A stretch of DNA of 43,890 nucleotides. Source: CAYLLT01 sp964591605 (lineage in GTDB: Bacteria; Planctomycetota; Phycisphaerae; UBA1845; PWPN01). Where the stretch lies: assembly GCA_964591605.1 (NCBI GenBank), contig CAZQEN010000015.1, positions 1-43,890 of the forward strand, read 5' to 3'. Positions 1-10,344 of the stretch are shown here, in pieces. Every line of letters begins with the position of its first letter. Within the stretch, counting starts at the first letter, position 1. The position numbers and the translations under genes were made by a program. The notes beneath the pieces are model-generated. The model was given only the letters and a program-made list of their open reading frames with translations. It did no database searches and had not been told where the DNA came from.

Positions 1-38
1 TTTGCGCCGCGGCATAAGCAGGGAAAGTTCACGGCGTT

Positions 39-71
39 GCATGCCACCCCGCCCAGGCTGTCACGGACCCC
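39..71. repeat. Right end of a multi-hairpin intergenic repeat (copy 1, cut by the window edge)
   Basis: This stretch matches, with very few differences, the right ends of the two complete repeat copies at 35175-35319 and 40418-40578. The shared core is GCATGCCACCCCGCC followed by CTGTCACGGACCCC. Bases 1-38 would be the interior of the element, and the left arm would lie outside the window. The adjoining 72-109 holds nothing recognisable. Confidence 0.7.
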
Positions 72-109
72 TTGGGGGTCGATGCGGCCGGGCGGTGCCG
101 CATTCCCGC

Positions 110-1591
110 TCAGGAGCCGCCTTCCGGTGCCGATGCCCCTGACGTGGTTGCCTCCATCCTTGCCGCTCCCCGGGGTGCGTAAGCCCTTATGCTTCCGTCG
201 CCTGCGGCAAAGAAGACCATCGGGTCGCCCCCCAGGCGGGCCACCACCGGCGACGCCCACAGGCTGTCACCCTGATAGGCGTGGGACCACAGCAACGGCC
301 CGCTCCTGGCACGCCAGAGGGCCTGGCCCGTCCGTCCGTCCAACAGGTACAGGTGGTCGTCCCAGGACATCATGCACACCACGGGCTGCCCTTTAAGAGT
401 AGCAGCGGCCGGCGAGGCATAGGCATAGTTTCCGGTGGTGTAATGCCAGTCTTCCCTGCCGCTCTCGCCACTCCAGGCGTAAATCGAGCGGTCATAGCTC
501 CCGGCGACGACCGACGTCCTTCCTTCTCCGGTGGTCCACCACGCGGGGGTCGAATCCACCCAGTATCCCGTCTGCACTCTCCAGCTCCGTCTCCCGGAAC
601 CGGCATCCAGGGCCATCACGCTGTGCAGCCGTGTTCCGATGAAGACGAGGGGCCGCCCCCCGGCCCATCCGATGCTGGGCGAGGACCGCGTCTCCTCATT
701 GAGGACGGCCTCCCATCGCACCGCTCCGTCTTCGAGGCTCAGGCAGCAGACCCGCCCATCCCAGGTGCTGACCACGACGACCACTTCCCCGCCCAGGCGG
801 GCCACGGCCGGCGAGGTGACCGGCGTGCCTCCCAGGCGTCGGCGCCATCGCAGCCGGCCCGTCTGGGCATCCAGGGTCACCACCTCGCCGGACGGAGGGG
901 TGTGACCTCCGGCACGATCGCTGTTCCAGACGCCGGCCACCAGGAGCGTATTCGTCCCGTGCTGCACCACCGAGGGCGAGGACATGAGGCTGGGGCTCGT
1001 CGTGAACGACCAGGCACGGGTCTCGAACGACCAGACCTGCTGCCCGCTCATGGCATCCACGGCATACAGCGAGCGGTTGACGCAGGCCAGAAAGACCAGG
1101 GCGCGGCCGTTCACCTGCGCCAGAGCCGGCGAGGCAAAGACACAGTCGCCCGGCTGGAATTGCCAGGCGGACCGGCCGGTGCGGGCGTCAATGGCGTAGA
1201 CGCTCCGGTCGTAGCAGCCGGCGATCATCAGGGGCCGCCCTCCCACCGTGCCTGCAATCGGAGAGGACCAGACGCAGTAACCGGGCTGATATTCCCACAC
1301 ATGCGTCCCAGGTCGGAATTCCCACGCCTGCTGCAATTCGCCGGAACCCAGATCGACGTCGGCCCGCCCGGTATGGAGCGGGTCATGGGCGAATTGCGGC
1401 CAGCTCCCCGGCTCGGGCCAGCCGGCCATGGCCAGCGGGCTGTGAAACTGCCGGCGATCGACGGGCGCTGCGGCCGGCGCCGTGGCCGGCGCTTCCCGGC
1501 GACAGGCAGAGCTCAGGAGCACCAGCCCGACTGCCAGCATTGAAATGTGAGAGGTGAGATGTGAGAGGTGAGATGTTGAGCGCTTCGGCAT
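110..1591 (-). CDS. PQQ-type beta-propeller repeat lipoprotein
   Basis: The protein has about 493 residues and folds as an outer-membrane-like beta propeller (PQQ-binding-like family). About seven blade repeats are visible, each ending in a D-x-x-[ST]-G-x-x-x-W pattern, such as AIDARTGRSAW, AVDAMSGQQVW and LLDGRTGQALW. The N-terminus carries two basic residues, a hydrophobic core and the lipobox LSSAC, so it is probably an exported lipoprotein. The start at 1591 is preferred because a GAGAGG ribosome site lies just upstream. An internal ATG at 1540 and an upstream start at 1612 remain possible. The first codons lie inside a simple repeat (1545-1700), which puts His-Leu-Ser repeats before the signal core. 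It is the last gene of the tungstate-transport cluster. The family includes PQQ dehydrogenases and BamB-like scaffolds; no quinoprotein active site could be assigned, so its function is unknown. Confidence 0.85.
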   Translation of the reverse strand: MPKRSTSHLSHLTSHISMLAVGLVLLSSACRREAPATAPAAAPVDRRQFHSPLAMAGWPEPGSWPQFAHDPLHTGRADVDLGSGELQQAWEFRPGTHVWEYQPGYCVWSSPIAGTVGGRPLMIAGCYDRSVYAIDARTGRSAWQFQPGDCVFASPALAQVNGRALVFLACVNRSLYAVDAMSGQQVWSFETRAWSFTTSPSLMSSPSVVQHGTNTLLVAGVWNSDRAGGHTPPSGEVVTLDAQTGRLRWRRRLGGTPVTSPAVARLGGEVVVVVSTWDGRVCCLSLEDGAVRWEAVLNEETRSSPSIGWAGGRPLVFIGTRLHSVMALDAGSGRRSWRVQTGYWVDSTPAWWTTGEGRTSVVAGSYDRSIYAWSGESGREDWHYTTGNYAYASPAAATLKGQPVVCMMSWDDHLYLLDGRTGQALWRARSGPLLWSHAYQGDSLWASPVVARLGGDPMVFFAAGDGSIRAYAPRGAARMEATTSGASAPEGGS

Positions 1592-1700
1592 GTCTGACCT
1601 CTCACATCTCACGTCTCACCTGCCGCGGCGTTCATCGCGTCCGCAGAACCGCGCGGGCTAAAAGCCGCGCGGCTCTTTGTTCTCACATCTCACATCTCCC
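1545..1700. repeat. Simple repeat patch of the TCTCACATCTCAC type, direct and inverted
   Basis: A 14-base unit (ATGTGAGAGGTGAG) occurs twice in tandem at 1545-1572. An inverted relative lies at 1597-1620, and two further partial units (TCTCACATC) lie at 1681-1697. The two orientations could pair into a long hairpin. The patch overlaps the 5' end of the beta-propeller gene and the intergenic region, and touches the 3' end of the ferredoxin-like gene. No function is known. Confidence 0.7.
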
Positions 1701-2737
1701 TCCACCACCGGCAACGACAGCAGCGAATCCTCCCTTACCCCCGCCCCCGCGCCGGCCATGGCCAGGGCCTGCGTCGGGCATTGATCGACACAACGGCAGC
1801 AGTACAGGCACGAGCGCTCATCGACCTTGCCCAGCTCGATGGCCTCCACAGGGCAGACCTTCCGGCACGTATCGCAGCTCGAGCACCTGGCGGCATCGAG
1901 CCGGATCTTCCAGCCGCTCAGCCGCGTGAGCAGCCCCAGCAGCGCCCCTTCCGGACACAGGAAACGGCACCAGGCCTGCGACAACACCAGCGAGGCGGCG
2001 GTGACGCCGACAAAGAGCATGATCGTCGCGGTATCCAGATCGTTGACGAACAGCACGCAGAACGCGGCATGCAGGTAGATTCCCAGCAGGGTCCCTGCGG
2101 CGAAGAAGGCCAGACTCAGGTACCGCACCACCCGGAGCCGGCGCTCCCAGCGGTCATCCGCCACGCTGAGCATGATCAGAATGGCCAGCACGATGAGGAA
2201 CCCCGCCCCCAGTCCCTGCAGCACCACGTAGTTGGCGGGCCGCCAGAGCGTATAGACCAGGGTCGTGCCCAGCAGGAGGGCGGCCGCCAGGGCCATGCGG
2301 ATGCGCCGCATGCGCAGCGGATGGGGGCTCCGCCGCATCGGGCCTGTCAGCCGGGCCGCCATCTCCTGGATGAACCCGATCGGACAGACCCACCCGCAGA
2401 ACACGCGGCCCCAGGCCATGGCGAACGCGGCCACGGGGACAATCAGCATGGTCAACTGGAACACCCGCAGGTTGTCGAAGTTGACGAGGGTGACGCCTTT
2501 GAGCAGGTCGCGGACCATGCACGCGCAGGGGTGCAGCCCGAAGACGAAAGCGGCCGTGGACACGATCTGCACGCCGCGCCGCAGCCGCTGCCGACCCGCG
2601 CAGGCCCTCAGACCGAGCGTGGCGACGGTCAGCAGCCCGACCATGAGCAGGAAGGGCGCCAGGTCCACGCTTCCCGCCACGGGCACCAACGGAGCGTGAA
2701 AGATCTTGAAGTCCAGCGCGCTTAGAAGCTGGATCAT
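1658..2737 (-). CDS. NapH/NosR-like membrane polyferredoxin (4Fe-4S)
   Basis: This 359-residue polytopic membrane protein has about six hydrophobic segments. Two membrane-proximal cysteine pairs are CGWVCP (Cys114, Cys118) and CRFLCP (Cys257, Cys261). A C-terminal double 4Fe-4S ferredoxin domain has Cys285-288-291-295 and Cys310-313-316-320. This layout is that of NapH, NosR and related quinol-linked electron-transfer proteins, so it probably moves electrons between the quinone pool and a periplasmic or cytoplasmic partner. The partner is not evident in the window. It follows the wtp transporter genes after about 40 bases and precedes the beta-propeller lipoprotein, so all may be cotranscribed. 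The final residues (ENKEPRGF) run into a GC palindrome, suggesting a drifted 3' end. The family assignment is strong and the specific role is unknown. Confidence 0.88.
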   Translation of the reverse strand: MIQLLSALDFKIFHAPLVPVAGSVDLAPFLLMVGLLTVATLGLRACAGRQRLRRGVQIVSTAAFVFGLHPCACMVRDLLKGVTLVNFDNLRVFQLTMLIVPVAAFAMAWGRVFCGWVCPIGFIQEMAARLTGPMRRSPHPLRMRRIRMALAAALLLGTTLVYTLWRPANYVVLQGLGAGFLIVLAILIMLSVADDRWERRLRVVRYLSLAFFAAGTLLGIYLHAAFCVLFVNDLDTATIMLFVGVTAASLVLSQAWCRFLCPEGALLGLLTRLSGWKIRLDAARCSSCDTCRKVCPVEAIELGKVDERSCLYCCRCVDQCPTQALAMAGAGAGVREDSLLSLPVVEGDVRCENKEPRGF

Positions 2738-2777
2738 GGTCGGCCTCCTGCCAGGCCCGCGGCGGACTTCGGCGAGC

Positions 2778-3906
<1,129 letters not shown>

Positions 3907-3920
<14 letters not shown>

Positions 3921-5238
3921 CGCCGCCTCCCGCCCGCACCAGGCCGGGCATGGCCCGCAGGAGCCACATGCCGACCATGACCCCCAGGCACATGATCAGG
4001 ATCAGAGCGGCGATCGAGCGGGCCTCAGCCTGTCCGAACTCCAGAAAGTTCTCGTAGGCCAGGATCGGCATGGTCCGCGGGCGGTTGGCCAGGATCTTGA
4101 GCGAGCCAAACTCAGCCATGGCCCGAAACCACGTCAGCCCCGCACCAATGAGGATGCCGCGCCAGGCCAGCGGCAGTGTCACCCGCACGAACGTCGAGCC
4201 GTTGCCGGCCCCGAGCGTGCGGGCCACCTTTTCGAGCCGCGGGTCGATCGCCGCGAACGCCACCATGCTGGCGCGGATCAGGAAGGGAGAGCTCACGAAA
4301 ATCTGGGCCAGGATAATCCCCCACTCGGCGTCAAAGCATCGCAGCCCCCGCTGTTCGAGGAACTCGCCGGCCGGTGCCTTGGGACCCACGAACGCCAGCA
4401 GCAGCAGACCCGCCACCGGAGGCGGGACCACCACCGGCAGGTCCACCAGCGTATGGATCAGTCCGCGGGCGGGGAACGAAACCCGCACGAGACAGTAGGC
4501 CAGGGGTACCCCCAGCAGGAGCACCACGAGCGTGGCAACCAGCGAGGTGCGCAGAGTGACCTGCAGGGCCATGGCCACCTCGGGTTCTCGCAGCCGCTGC
4601 TGGAGCGTCTGGCTGGACGTCTGGCTGACGTAGAACAGCACAGGCAGGAGCAGAGCCAGCAGTAACGCCAGCCCGGCCAGTTGCATCAGCGGAAGCATAC
4701 GCTGTTTGCCGCGCCACAGCGTCACAAACGGCGGAAGCGTTGTGTAGAGCAGCGCGCCGAGCAGAAAGGCAGGAAACAGATAAGCGGGGGCAAACCGTTG
4801 GGCCACGAGAAACAGCAAGAGGTAGCCGCTCAGCCAGGGATGTCGCGCCAGCCCGCCGTAAACCATCAGCGCCAGCACCAGCAGAACCAGATTCTCGGGC
4901 ATGAGCCGGATCATCGGCCACAGCAACCAGACGATCGCGGCATAGCCCGCGGCATAGGCCGGCCATGTGCGCGCCGCAGGGCTGATGAGGAGTATGCTGC
5001 CGACCACGAACAGATCCGCCACGAACCAGGCCAGGTGCAGAACCGGATTCACGGGCGAATCGGTCAACCGCGGCCAGACCAGAGCCAGCGCGACATGCAC
5101 GAGTGCCAGTACGCCGGCGACGATCAGCACGCGCAGCCGGACGTCCGTTGCGATCCCGGCGGCGTGGGGTGCGTCGCCCGCCTGCGCAGCCGATTCCCCT
5201 GCCACACCCGGATCGTGGCGCGCATCGGCCTTACTCAT
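3907..5238 (-). CDS. wtpB: Tungstate/molybdate ABC transporter permease with N-terminal membrane extension (WtpB-like)
   Basis: The 443-residue protein has a C-terminal half (about 220-435) that is a typical ModB/WtpB permease. It includes an EAA-type coupling motif around 337-365 (ARTLGAGNGSTF followed by RVTLPLAWRG). ModB and WtpB proteins are usually about 230-260 residues. Here an extra N-terminal region of about 170 residues adds some five hydrophobic segments (roughly 33-55, 68-88, 95-130, 138-170), preceded by a charged tail. The gene overlaps the binding-protein gene by 8 bases and the ATPase gene by 14, so the three are translationally coupled. The function of the extension is unknown; it is neither a second EAA permease nor a recognisable soluble domain. 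Confidence 0.87.
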
Positions 5239-6283
5239 GGCCTTCTCCTGATTCCGTGCGAGCAGCCCCGGATTGGCCGCGCGCAGGCCCGACGGCCTGC
5301 GACGGGGCTGCGGACCAGGGACGCGTGGTCACATGCGTGCGGATGACCTCCGGAAGCCGATCAGGTTCGTCGCTCCACGGCTCCATGGGCGTGAGCCCCT
5401 GCTCGGCGAGAATGGCCCGGCCCCGCGGGCTGACGGCGAAAGCAAGATACTGCTCGGCCAGGTCCGGCCGCCGTGCCCCGCGCAGGATGGTGGCGGCGTA
5501 GACGATGGGCTGGCCCTCTTTTTGTATGGTCCCGGTCCCGTCTGCAGAGGGCAGCTCGATGCGAGCCCGCGCGTAGCCGGCGGTGTGACGCACGTCGCCC
5601 AGGTTGATCTCGGGTGGAAGCCGCAGACAGGACAGGTGGTGCTGCAGGGCCTGCGAGCGGTAGACGAAGGCGTAATCGATTCCGCCGGCCGACTCCAGCA
5701 GGGCGATCAGCTCCTCGGAATCGCTCCGCCGGTCGCGCGGTGGTCCGCAGCGCGCCTCCAGGCGCGCCGAAATGGGCTCGCCCGCCGCAGGCGGGTAGTG
5801 CAGGTCCGCCAGTCGCCAGCAGAGCATGGTCCAGTAGCCGCAGGGATCGTGATAGGGGTTCGCGGCACCCAGCCGAACCTCGGGCCGCGTGAGCACCTCA
5901 AACCAGTTCGCCCCGGTCAACTCGGCCGCCCGCCGGCTGGCGTTGGTATACGCCACCACCAGTTCGTTGGCGGCCAGACAGATCGACCAGTCCGCGTGAC
6001 CCTCAGGCATCTGTCGGATCAGCAGCGGATCGGCGACCACCAGCACGTCGCACCAGTCTCCGCCGCCGGTCACCTTTCGAACCGCCAGCACGCTGCCGGT
6101 GGGGATCTGAACGATGTCGACCGCCGGATGCTCCTGCTCGAACGCCCGCTCCAGTGCGCCGAAGGGCCCCAGCAGGCTGTCGGCATGAAAGACCCGCAAG
6201 GTGGCTTTCTCCTGCTGCTGCCTGCATGCCCCCAGGCAGACCGGCAGGATGAACACCGCCGCGATTCGGCCGACTCGACTCAT
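5231..6283 (-). CDS. wtpA: Tungstate/molybdate-binding lipoprotein (WtpA family)
   Basis: This is a periplasmic substrate-binding lipoprotein with signal MSRVGRIAAVFILP and lipobox LGAC. Family features in order are VFHADSL near the mature N-terminus, TGSVLAVRKVT, a DVLVVADPLLI segment, the ADW..LAANELVVAY block and the hinge NPYHDPCGYW. These match WtpA proteins of archaea and bacteria, where the DPCGY segment and a later Glu or Asp coordinate tungstate or molybdate. An upstream in-frame ATG at 6301 is possible. The ATG at 6283 is preferred because a GGGGAA site lies about 10 bases upstream and it gives a compact lipoprotein signal. It overlaps the permease gene by 8 bases and follows the beta-helix gene directly. 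The oxyanion preference cannot be decided from sequence alone. Confidence 0.87.
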   Translation of the reverse strand: MSRVGRIAAVFILPVCLGACRQQQEKATLRVFHADSLLGPFGALERAFEQEHPAVDIVQIPTGSVLAVRKVTGGGDWCDVLVVADPLLIRQMPEGHADWSICLAANELVVAYTNASRRAAELTGANWFEVLTRPEVRLGAANPYHDPCGYWTMLCWRLADLHYPPAAGEPISARLEARCGPPRDRRSDSEELIALLESAGGIDYAFVYRSQALQHHLSCLRLPPEINLGDVRHTAGYARARIELPSADGTGTIQKEGQPIVYAATILRGARRPDLAEQYLAFAVSPRGRAILAEQGLTPMEPWSDEPDRLPEVIRTHVTTRPWSAAPSQAVGPARGQSGAARTESGEGHE

Positions 6284-6307
6284 AAGGGCTTCGTTCCCCA
6301 TGCGTGT

Positions 6308-7423
6308 TTACGGTTGCCCTGCGATGATCTCGACTGGCTGGAGATCACGACCGCGAGCGGTCATTTCCGGCACTTCTGCGAGTACCTGGCCGGTCTCGTC
6401 CAGAACGGTGAGCCGATGGGGGCCGCGCATATTGGCGTTTCCACGCCGGCTGCGCCCCGGTCGGGCAACCCAGTCCGTGAGGACCAACTCGGCCACGCCG
6501 TGCTCGTCGGTCCGCGCCTCACAGACCTCCTGGGGTCCATTCCCCTGGCTCACAGCCCGGACGCGCAGACCCGCCGCGCACTGCCGCTCCGGGCCGCGAA
6601 CGACTTTCACGCGGCGCGTGGACGCCAGCATGATCTCCCCCCCTTGCCGGCTGAAGGCAAGCTTGGACTCATCCAGAGCGCAGTCAACCAGGCGCACGCG
6701 TGCGCCTTCGTCCGCGATCAGGACGGCCCCGACCGGCGCATCGAGCACGCAGTTGTGCAAGACCAGTGGCGCTCCGGCTTTTCCCGAAGCGACCAGACCC
6801 CAGTTGCCGCTGCAGCGGATCTCGCAGTCCTGGATCCGGATCCGCCGGCCGTCCACGCCCGCGCACGTGAGCGCCGCGCCGTCGCAGTACGAGAAACTCG
6901 AGTTGCGGATGTCCGCAGAGGCCCGTTCTCCACGCAGGACCTGACTCGTGCTGCCCGACAGGTAGGTGATCCGGCTGTTCTCCATGATCAGCGTGCCATC
7001 CACGAACATGGCATAGCCGCGGGAGCACGCATTGGCAGACAGGATCTCGCTGACCGTGCTCAGCGCGGAATGATAGAGACGAAGCGTGCCCCCTGGACGG
7101 ACCTCAATGCGCAGATCTCCGCACACCTGCGTGGCGAGCTGGAGCTTTTCGCCGAGCTCAGGCTGGTCCTGGCGACCCAGCACCAACTCGCCTTCGATGA
7201 TCAGGCTGGCATGGGCGGTGGCCGTCCGCGTCTGCGGGTCGTAACTGAGTCGGTGCGGGTCATGGAGGGCGGCAGCCAGGGAGGCCAGTGTCTGGCCCGC
7301 TGCGGTCACGTGAATATCGGGCGAGGGCAGCCAACTCTCGGTTGCGGCATCACGGCGAAGGAGCCAGGAGGCCAGCAGAATGGCCACCGAGCAGAGCACC
7401 ACCGTGACGCTGAGCGACCGCAT
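6308..7423 (-). CDS. Membrane-anchored right-handed beta-helix protein
   Basis: The protein has 371 residues. An N-terminal hydrophobic segment (about 3-21) without a clear cleavage site is followed by repeated short strands with regular polar turns, such as GDLRIEVRPGGTL, MFVDGTLIMENSRI, ADIRNSSFSY and RRIRIQDCEI. This is the pattern of pectate-lyase-like or NosD-like parallel beta helices. The C-terminal part (about 270-371) resembles a small beta-sandwich. It is the first gene of the wtp cluster; its stop lies just before the binding-protein gene. Beta-helix proteins act as carbohydrate enzymes or as periplasmic metal-site maturation factors (NosD). No catalytic residues were recognised, so the function is unassigned, but the context favours a periplasmic accessory role. 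Confidence 0.75.
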   Translation of the reverse strand: MRSLSVTVVLCSVAILLASWLLRRDAATESWLPSPDIHVTAAGQTLASLAAALHDPHRLSYDPQTRTATAHASLIIEGELVLGRQDQPELGEKLQLATQVCGDLRIEVRPGGTLRLYHSALSTVSEILSANACSRGYAMFVDGTLIMENSRITYLSGSTSQVLRGERASADIRNSSFSYCDGAALTCAGVDGRRIRIQDCEIRCSGNWGLVASGKAGAPLVLHNCVLDAPVGAVLIADEGARVRLVDCALDESKLAFSRQGGEIMLASTRRVKVVRGPERQCAAGLRVRAVSQGNGPQEVCEARTDEHGVAELVLTDWVARPGRSRRGNANMRGPHRLTVLDETGQVLAEVPEMTARGRDLQPVEIIAGQP

Positions 7424-7470
7424 TCAAGACCTGCCCCTGGACCGAACCGAAATGTCCGCCAAGCGGTGTT

Positions 7471-7498
7471 ATGCTACCTCATGTCACCGGTGGAGCAA
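7471..7498 (-). promoter_or_regulatory. Possible promoter of the beta-helix/wtp cluster
   Basis: Read on the minus strand, TTGCTC (7493-7498) and TAGCAT (7471-7476) are 16 bases apart, 48 bases before the ATG at 7423. This is a weak sigma-70-like match in the only noncoding stretch (7424-7542) before the cluster. No molybdenum-cofactor-type riboswitch structure was recognised there. Confidence 0.25.
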
Positions 7499-7542
7499 AG
7501 CCACGGTGATTCCGGGCAATTCGCGCTCATTCGGGGAGATCC

Positions 7543-9102
7543 CTATCGCGGCGAGATCAACTCCGGCGTCGAGCCGGCCGGCTGGGGCGGCGTCGCGTAC
7601 CACCAGGCGGTGGAACCCCAGATGGGGTGCTCGCGGCGAATGATCTCATCACCCTCGACCCAACCCGCCGTCTCGACGGCCACGCGGGCGCTGCGCTGCC
7701 ATTGAAACGCATCGTTGAGATGGAAGGAATACACCGTCTCGTGGCCCGGGCGCGTGGCGACGTAGCCGGACACGGCCTTGCGGTCGAACGCCGACCATCC
7801 GCTGTTAAAGTACTCCTCCGTTCCGGTGCCGTGATAGCTGGGCGGCCAGCCGTCCTCGTCGGTCCAGATGAGCCAGTCGCCTTCGCCCCACCACTCTTTC
7901 TGGTGGGGCCACACCACGTGCAAGAGCACGCCGACGTACTTCCCGCGGCCGGGCCGCTCCAGCACCATGTGGACGGGCATGTTCAACGCCCCATAACGGG
8001 GGGCATCGGCCTGGGCGGCGCGCTTCTCCCTCCACGTGGCGTGCAGGCGGCCCATGTCCGGCGGCAACTGCTCGCGGCTCTCCACGGCCAGCCGCAGGCG
8101 CAGACTCGAGACGGGCCGACTCGATCGGTTTTCGAACGACCACACGGCGCCTTTGGAGAACGGCATCGGGATGCGCGACCACGCCTCGTCCTCGGTGACG
8201 CCCAGCAGCAATGAGCTGAAGCGCACGGCCGGGACGCAGCCGTGATCGGCATGTCCGAAGAAGTAGCCCACCGGCACGTCCACACTGGGCTCGGCCACGC
8301 CATCCCAGAAAAGCCTCATTCGCAGCCCGCGAAGCACCTCCGGCTCGGCCGGCTCGACCGCCACGCGGCACTCACGAACGATTCCACATCCGGGAAGCTG
8401 CACGCGCGCCGTCTCGCCCGCAGGAAGTTGCATCACCCGCTCCAGGGTCCAGGCCGGCGGCGGCTGAGGCGGTTTTGCCTCCGCATCAAGCCACGTCCGG
8501 CAGACCTCCTGGAGTTCCTGACGTTCCGCCTCTTGAAGCGGCCAGTTCAGGCTTCGCACCGGCGTGGAACGGGGGTAGATGGTATAAGCCACCTGCCAGA
8601 AACAACCCCAGTTCCTGCGCTCGGGATTGACCAGTTGAACGACGCAGTGACGGGCAAATGGGATCGGAAACAGCGTACCCGGATAGGTCTTGTGGAACAC
8701 CAGCGGATAAGGCAGCGGGCCGGCGCGGTCATCGAAGAACTCGTCGACGGTCATGTCGAAGACCGGCTCCGGTTGGGAATCCAGAATGATCTGGATCCGG
8801 GTCCCCGCGACGTCGCTGCCGAGCCGGCCGGTGAAGATCCGATGGATGCAGCCCGGCCCATCCACGTCCAGGAGGATGTTCCGCGTGCCCTCGATGCGCT
8901 TGAAGTCGTTGGGATCGCTGATGGCCCCGGCCCGGCTCCAGGTGCTCGAGAGGGCGGTGTGCGAATTCTCCAGGATCGGCAGGTGATCCACCGTCCGCAG
9001 CCGGCGGAGGAACCAGCACAGATCGCGCTCCTGAGCCGGGGCCGATTCGGGCGCCGCCGGCGCCGCCAGAAGCATGAATGCGATGCCTGCGAAAACCCAC
9101 AT
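7543..9102 (-). CDS. Secreted GH172 (DUF2961) glycoside hydrolase
   Basis: The 519-residue protein has a signal peptide (hydrophobic 2-15, APAQE cleavage region). It carries the DUF2961 hallmark blocks: ILLDVDGPGCIHRIF (76-90), FWDGVAEPSVDVPVGYFFG (265-283), WWGEGDW (404-410) and GTGTEEYFNSGW (425-436). DUF2961 is now GH172, with known alpha-D-arabinofuranosidase and difructose-dianhydride activities. The conserved acidic residues in the last two blocks (Glu407, Glu429 and Glu430) are the likely active-site region. A strong GGGAGG ribosome site precedes the ATG, 21 bases after the phosphorylase gene. It ends the hemicellulose gene run, so removal of arabinose-type side chains from the polysaccharide is plausible but inferred. 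Confidence 0.88.
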   Translation of the reverse strand: MWVFAGIAFMLLAAPAAPESAPAQERDLCWFLRRLRTVDHLPILENSHTALSSTWSRAGAISDPNDFKRIEGTRNILLDVDGPGCIHRIFTGRLGSDVAGTRIQIILDSQPEPVFDMTVDEFFDDRAGPLPYPLVFHKTYPGTLFPIPFARHCVVQLVNPERRNWGCFWQVAYTIYPRSTPVRSLNWPLQEAERQELQEVCRTWLDAEAKPPQPPPAWTLERVMQLPAGETARVQLPGCGIVRECRVAVEPAEPEVLRGLRMRLFWDGVAEPSVDVPVGYFFGHADHGCVPAVRFSSLLLGVTEDEAWSRIPMPFSKGAVWSFENRSSRPVSSLRLRLAVESREQLPPDMGRLHATWREKRAAQADAPRYGALNMPVHMVLERPGRGKYVGVLLHVVWPHQKEWWGEGDWLIWTDEDGWPPSYHGTGTEEYFNSGWSAFDRKAVSGYVATRPGHETVYSFHLNDAFQWQRSARVAVETAGWVEGDEIIRREHPIWGSTAWWYATPPQPAGSTPELISPR

Positions 9103-9123
9103 ATCGATCCTCCCACGCTTGGG

Positions 9124-10332
9124 TTATCTGGACGGCGACGCGCGGCCGAGCTCCGGCCGGAGCCGCAGGTTGCGCTCGATCAGCGCGATGCGCTGTTGGA
9201 CGCAGGCGAAGGAACGCAGCGGATCGGGCGGCGTCTGACGGCAGTAGTCGACGAGTTTCTCGACCGTCGTCGCGGCAACATGGCAGCGGGTATCGCTGGA
9301 AGCGTAGTAGATCAACAACTGACCGCCGGGGCGCGCGACCCAGCCGCAGGAGAACGTGACGTTGGACACATCACCCACCCGCTCATCCCCTCTGGGAGCC
9401 AGCAGATATCCCCCCGGCTCGTGGATCAGGCGGGCGGGGTCGTCGAGTGCGGTCATGAACGCATAGAGCACGTAACGCAGCCCTGCGGCCGTGCCGCGCA
9501 CGCCGTGGGCCAGATGCAGCCAGCCCGCCGGCGTCCTGATCGGGGCGGGGCCCAGGCCATTCTTCGATTCGTAGATCGTGTGATACTTGCGATCGTGGAC
9601 GATTCGCTCGTGCCCGATGACCGCATGTTCGATGCCATCCGCCAGCGCCCAGCCGATGCCGCCGCCGGAACCGGCTTCAATAAAGCCATCCTGCGGACGG
9701 GTATAGAAGGCATACTTGCCGTTCACGAACTCGGGGTGCAGGACGACGTTACGCTGCTGGGGCGAGCCGGTCTTGAGGTCGTCCAGACGCTGCCAGGTTT
9801 TGAGGTCCCGCGTGCGGGCGATGCCGCACTGGGCGACCGCCGAGGAGAGATCGCCGCGGGGAGCACCCGGGTCCTTGCGTTCGGTGCAGAAGAGGCCGTA
9901 AACCCAGCCATCCTCGTGTTTGACGAGCCGCATGTCATACACGTTGACGTCGGGCTCGGCCGTCTCCGGCAGAACGACCGGGTAGTCCCAGAAGCGGAAG
10001 CGATCCACGCCGGTCTCGCTCTCGGCGACGGCGAAGAAGCTCTTGCGATCGCAGCCCTCCGCGCGGGCCACGAGCAGGATCCTGCCGTTCAGCTCAATCG
10101 CGCCCGGATTGAAGACGCTGTTGATGCCCAGACGCTCCATCAGGTGCGGGTTGGTCCGGGGGTCCAGATCATAGCGCCAAAAGAGCGGCGTGTGCTCGGC
10201 CGTCAGCACGGGGTACCGGTAACGGTCGAAGACGCCGTTGCCGCCGGGGGCGATCTCGTTGGGACGCTGGATCAGCGCCTCGTGATCGGCGATGAGCTGC
10301 TGCAGACGCTGATCGAACTGCTCGTCGGGCAC
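9124..10332 (-). CDS. GH130 4-O-beta-mannosyl-glucose phosphorylase
   Basis: The protein has 402 residues, the usual GH130 subfamily 1 length, and lacks a signal peptide. It phosphorolyses beta-1,4-mannosyl-glucose to mannose-1-phosphate and glucose in the cytoplasm. Family blocks are RYRYPVLTAEHTP (37-49), WRYDLDPRTNPHL, MERLGIN and the VYDMRL motif with Asp133 as proton donor. Further blocks are QRNVVLHPEF, the phosphate-binding LHLAHGVRGTAAGLRYVLY region and RNLRL near the end. All resemble the characterised Bacteroides fragilis enzyme as I recall it. Translation starts at GTG, with AAAGGA upstream that overlaps the end of the epimerase gene. The directly upstream cellobiose 2-epimerase supplies its substrate, so the pair is a complete mannobiose pathway. 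Confidence 0.95.
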   Translation of the reverse strand: MPDEQFDQRLQQLIADHEALIQRPNEIAPGGNGVFDRYRYPVLTAEHTPLFWRYDLDPRTNPHLMERLGINSVFNPGAIELNGRILLVARAEGCDRKSFFAVAESETGVDRFRFWDYPVVLPETAEPDVNVYDMRLVKHEDGWVYGLFCTERKDPGAPRGDLSSAVAQCGIARTRDLKTWQRLDDLKTGSPQQRNVVLHPEFVNGKYAFYTRPQDGFIEAGSGGGIGWALADGIEHAVIGHERIVHDRKYHTIYESKNGLGPAPIRTPAGWLHLAHGVRGTAAGLRYVLYAFMTALDDPARLIHEPGGYLLAPRGDERVGDVSNVTFSCGWVARPGGQLLIYYASSDTRCHVAATTVEKLVDYCRQTPPDPLRSFACVQQRIALIERNLRLRPELGRASPSR

Positions 10333-10344
10333 GGGTCAATCCTT

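Noticed and set aside
7424..7542. Molybdenum/tungsten cofactor riboswitch upstream of the wtp cluster
   Set aside because: The 119 bases are short and no conserved aptamer-like structure was recognised.
5273..7705. Long plus-strand open frame of 810 codons
   Set aside because: It runs antisense to the wtpA and beta-helix genes. Its composition is Arg/Gly/Pro/His-rich without a recognisable domain, typical of a GC-rich shadow frame.
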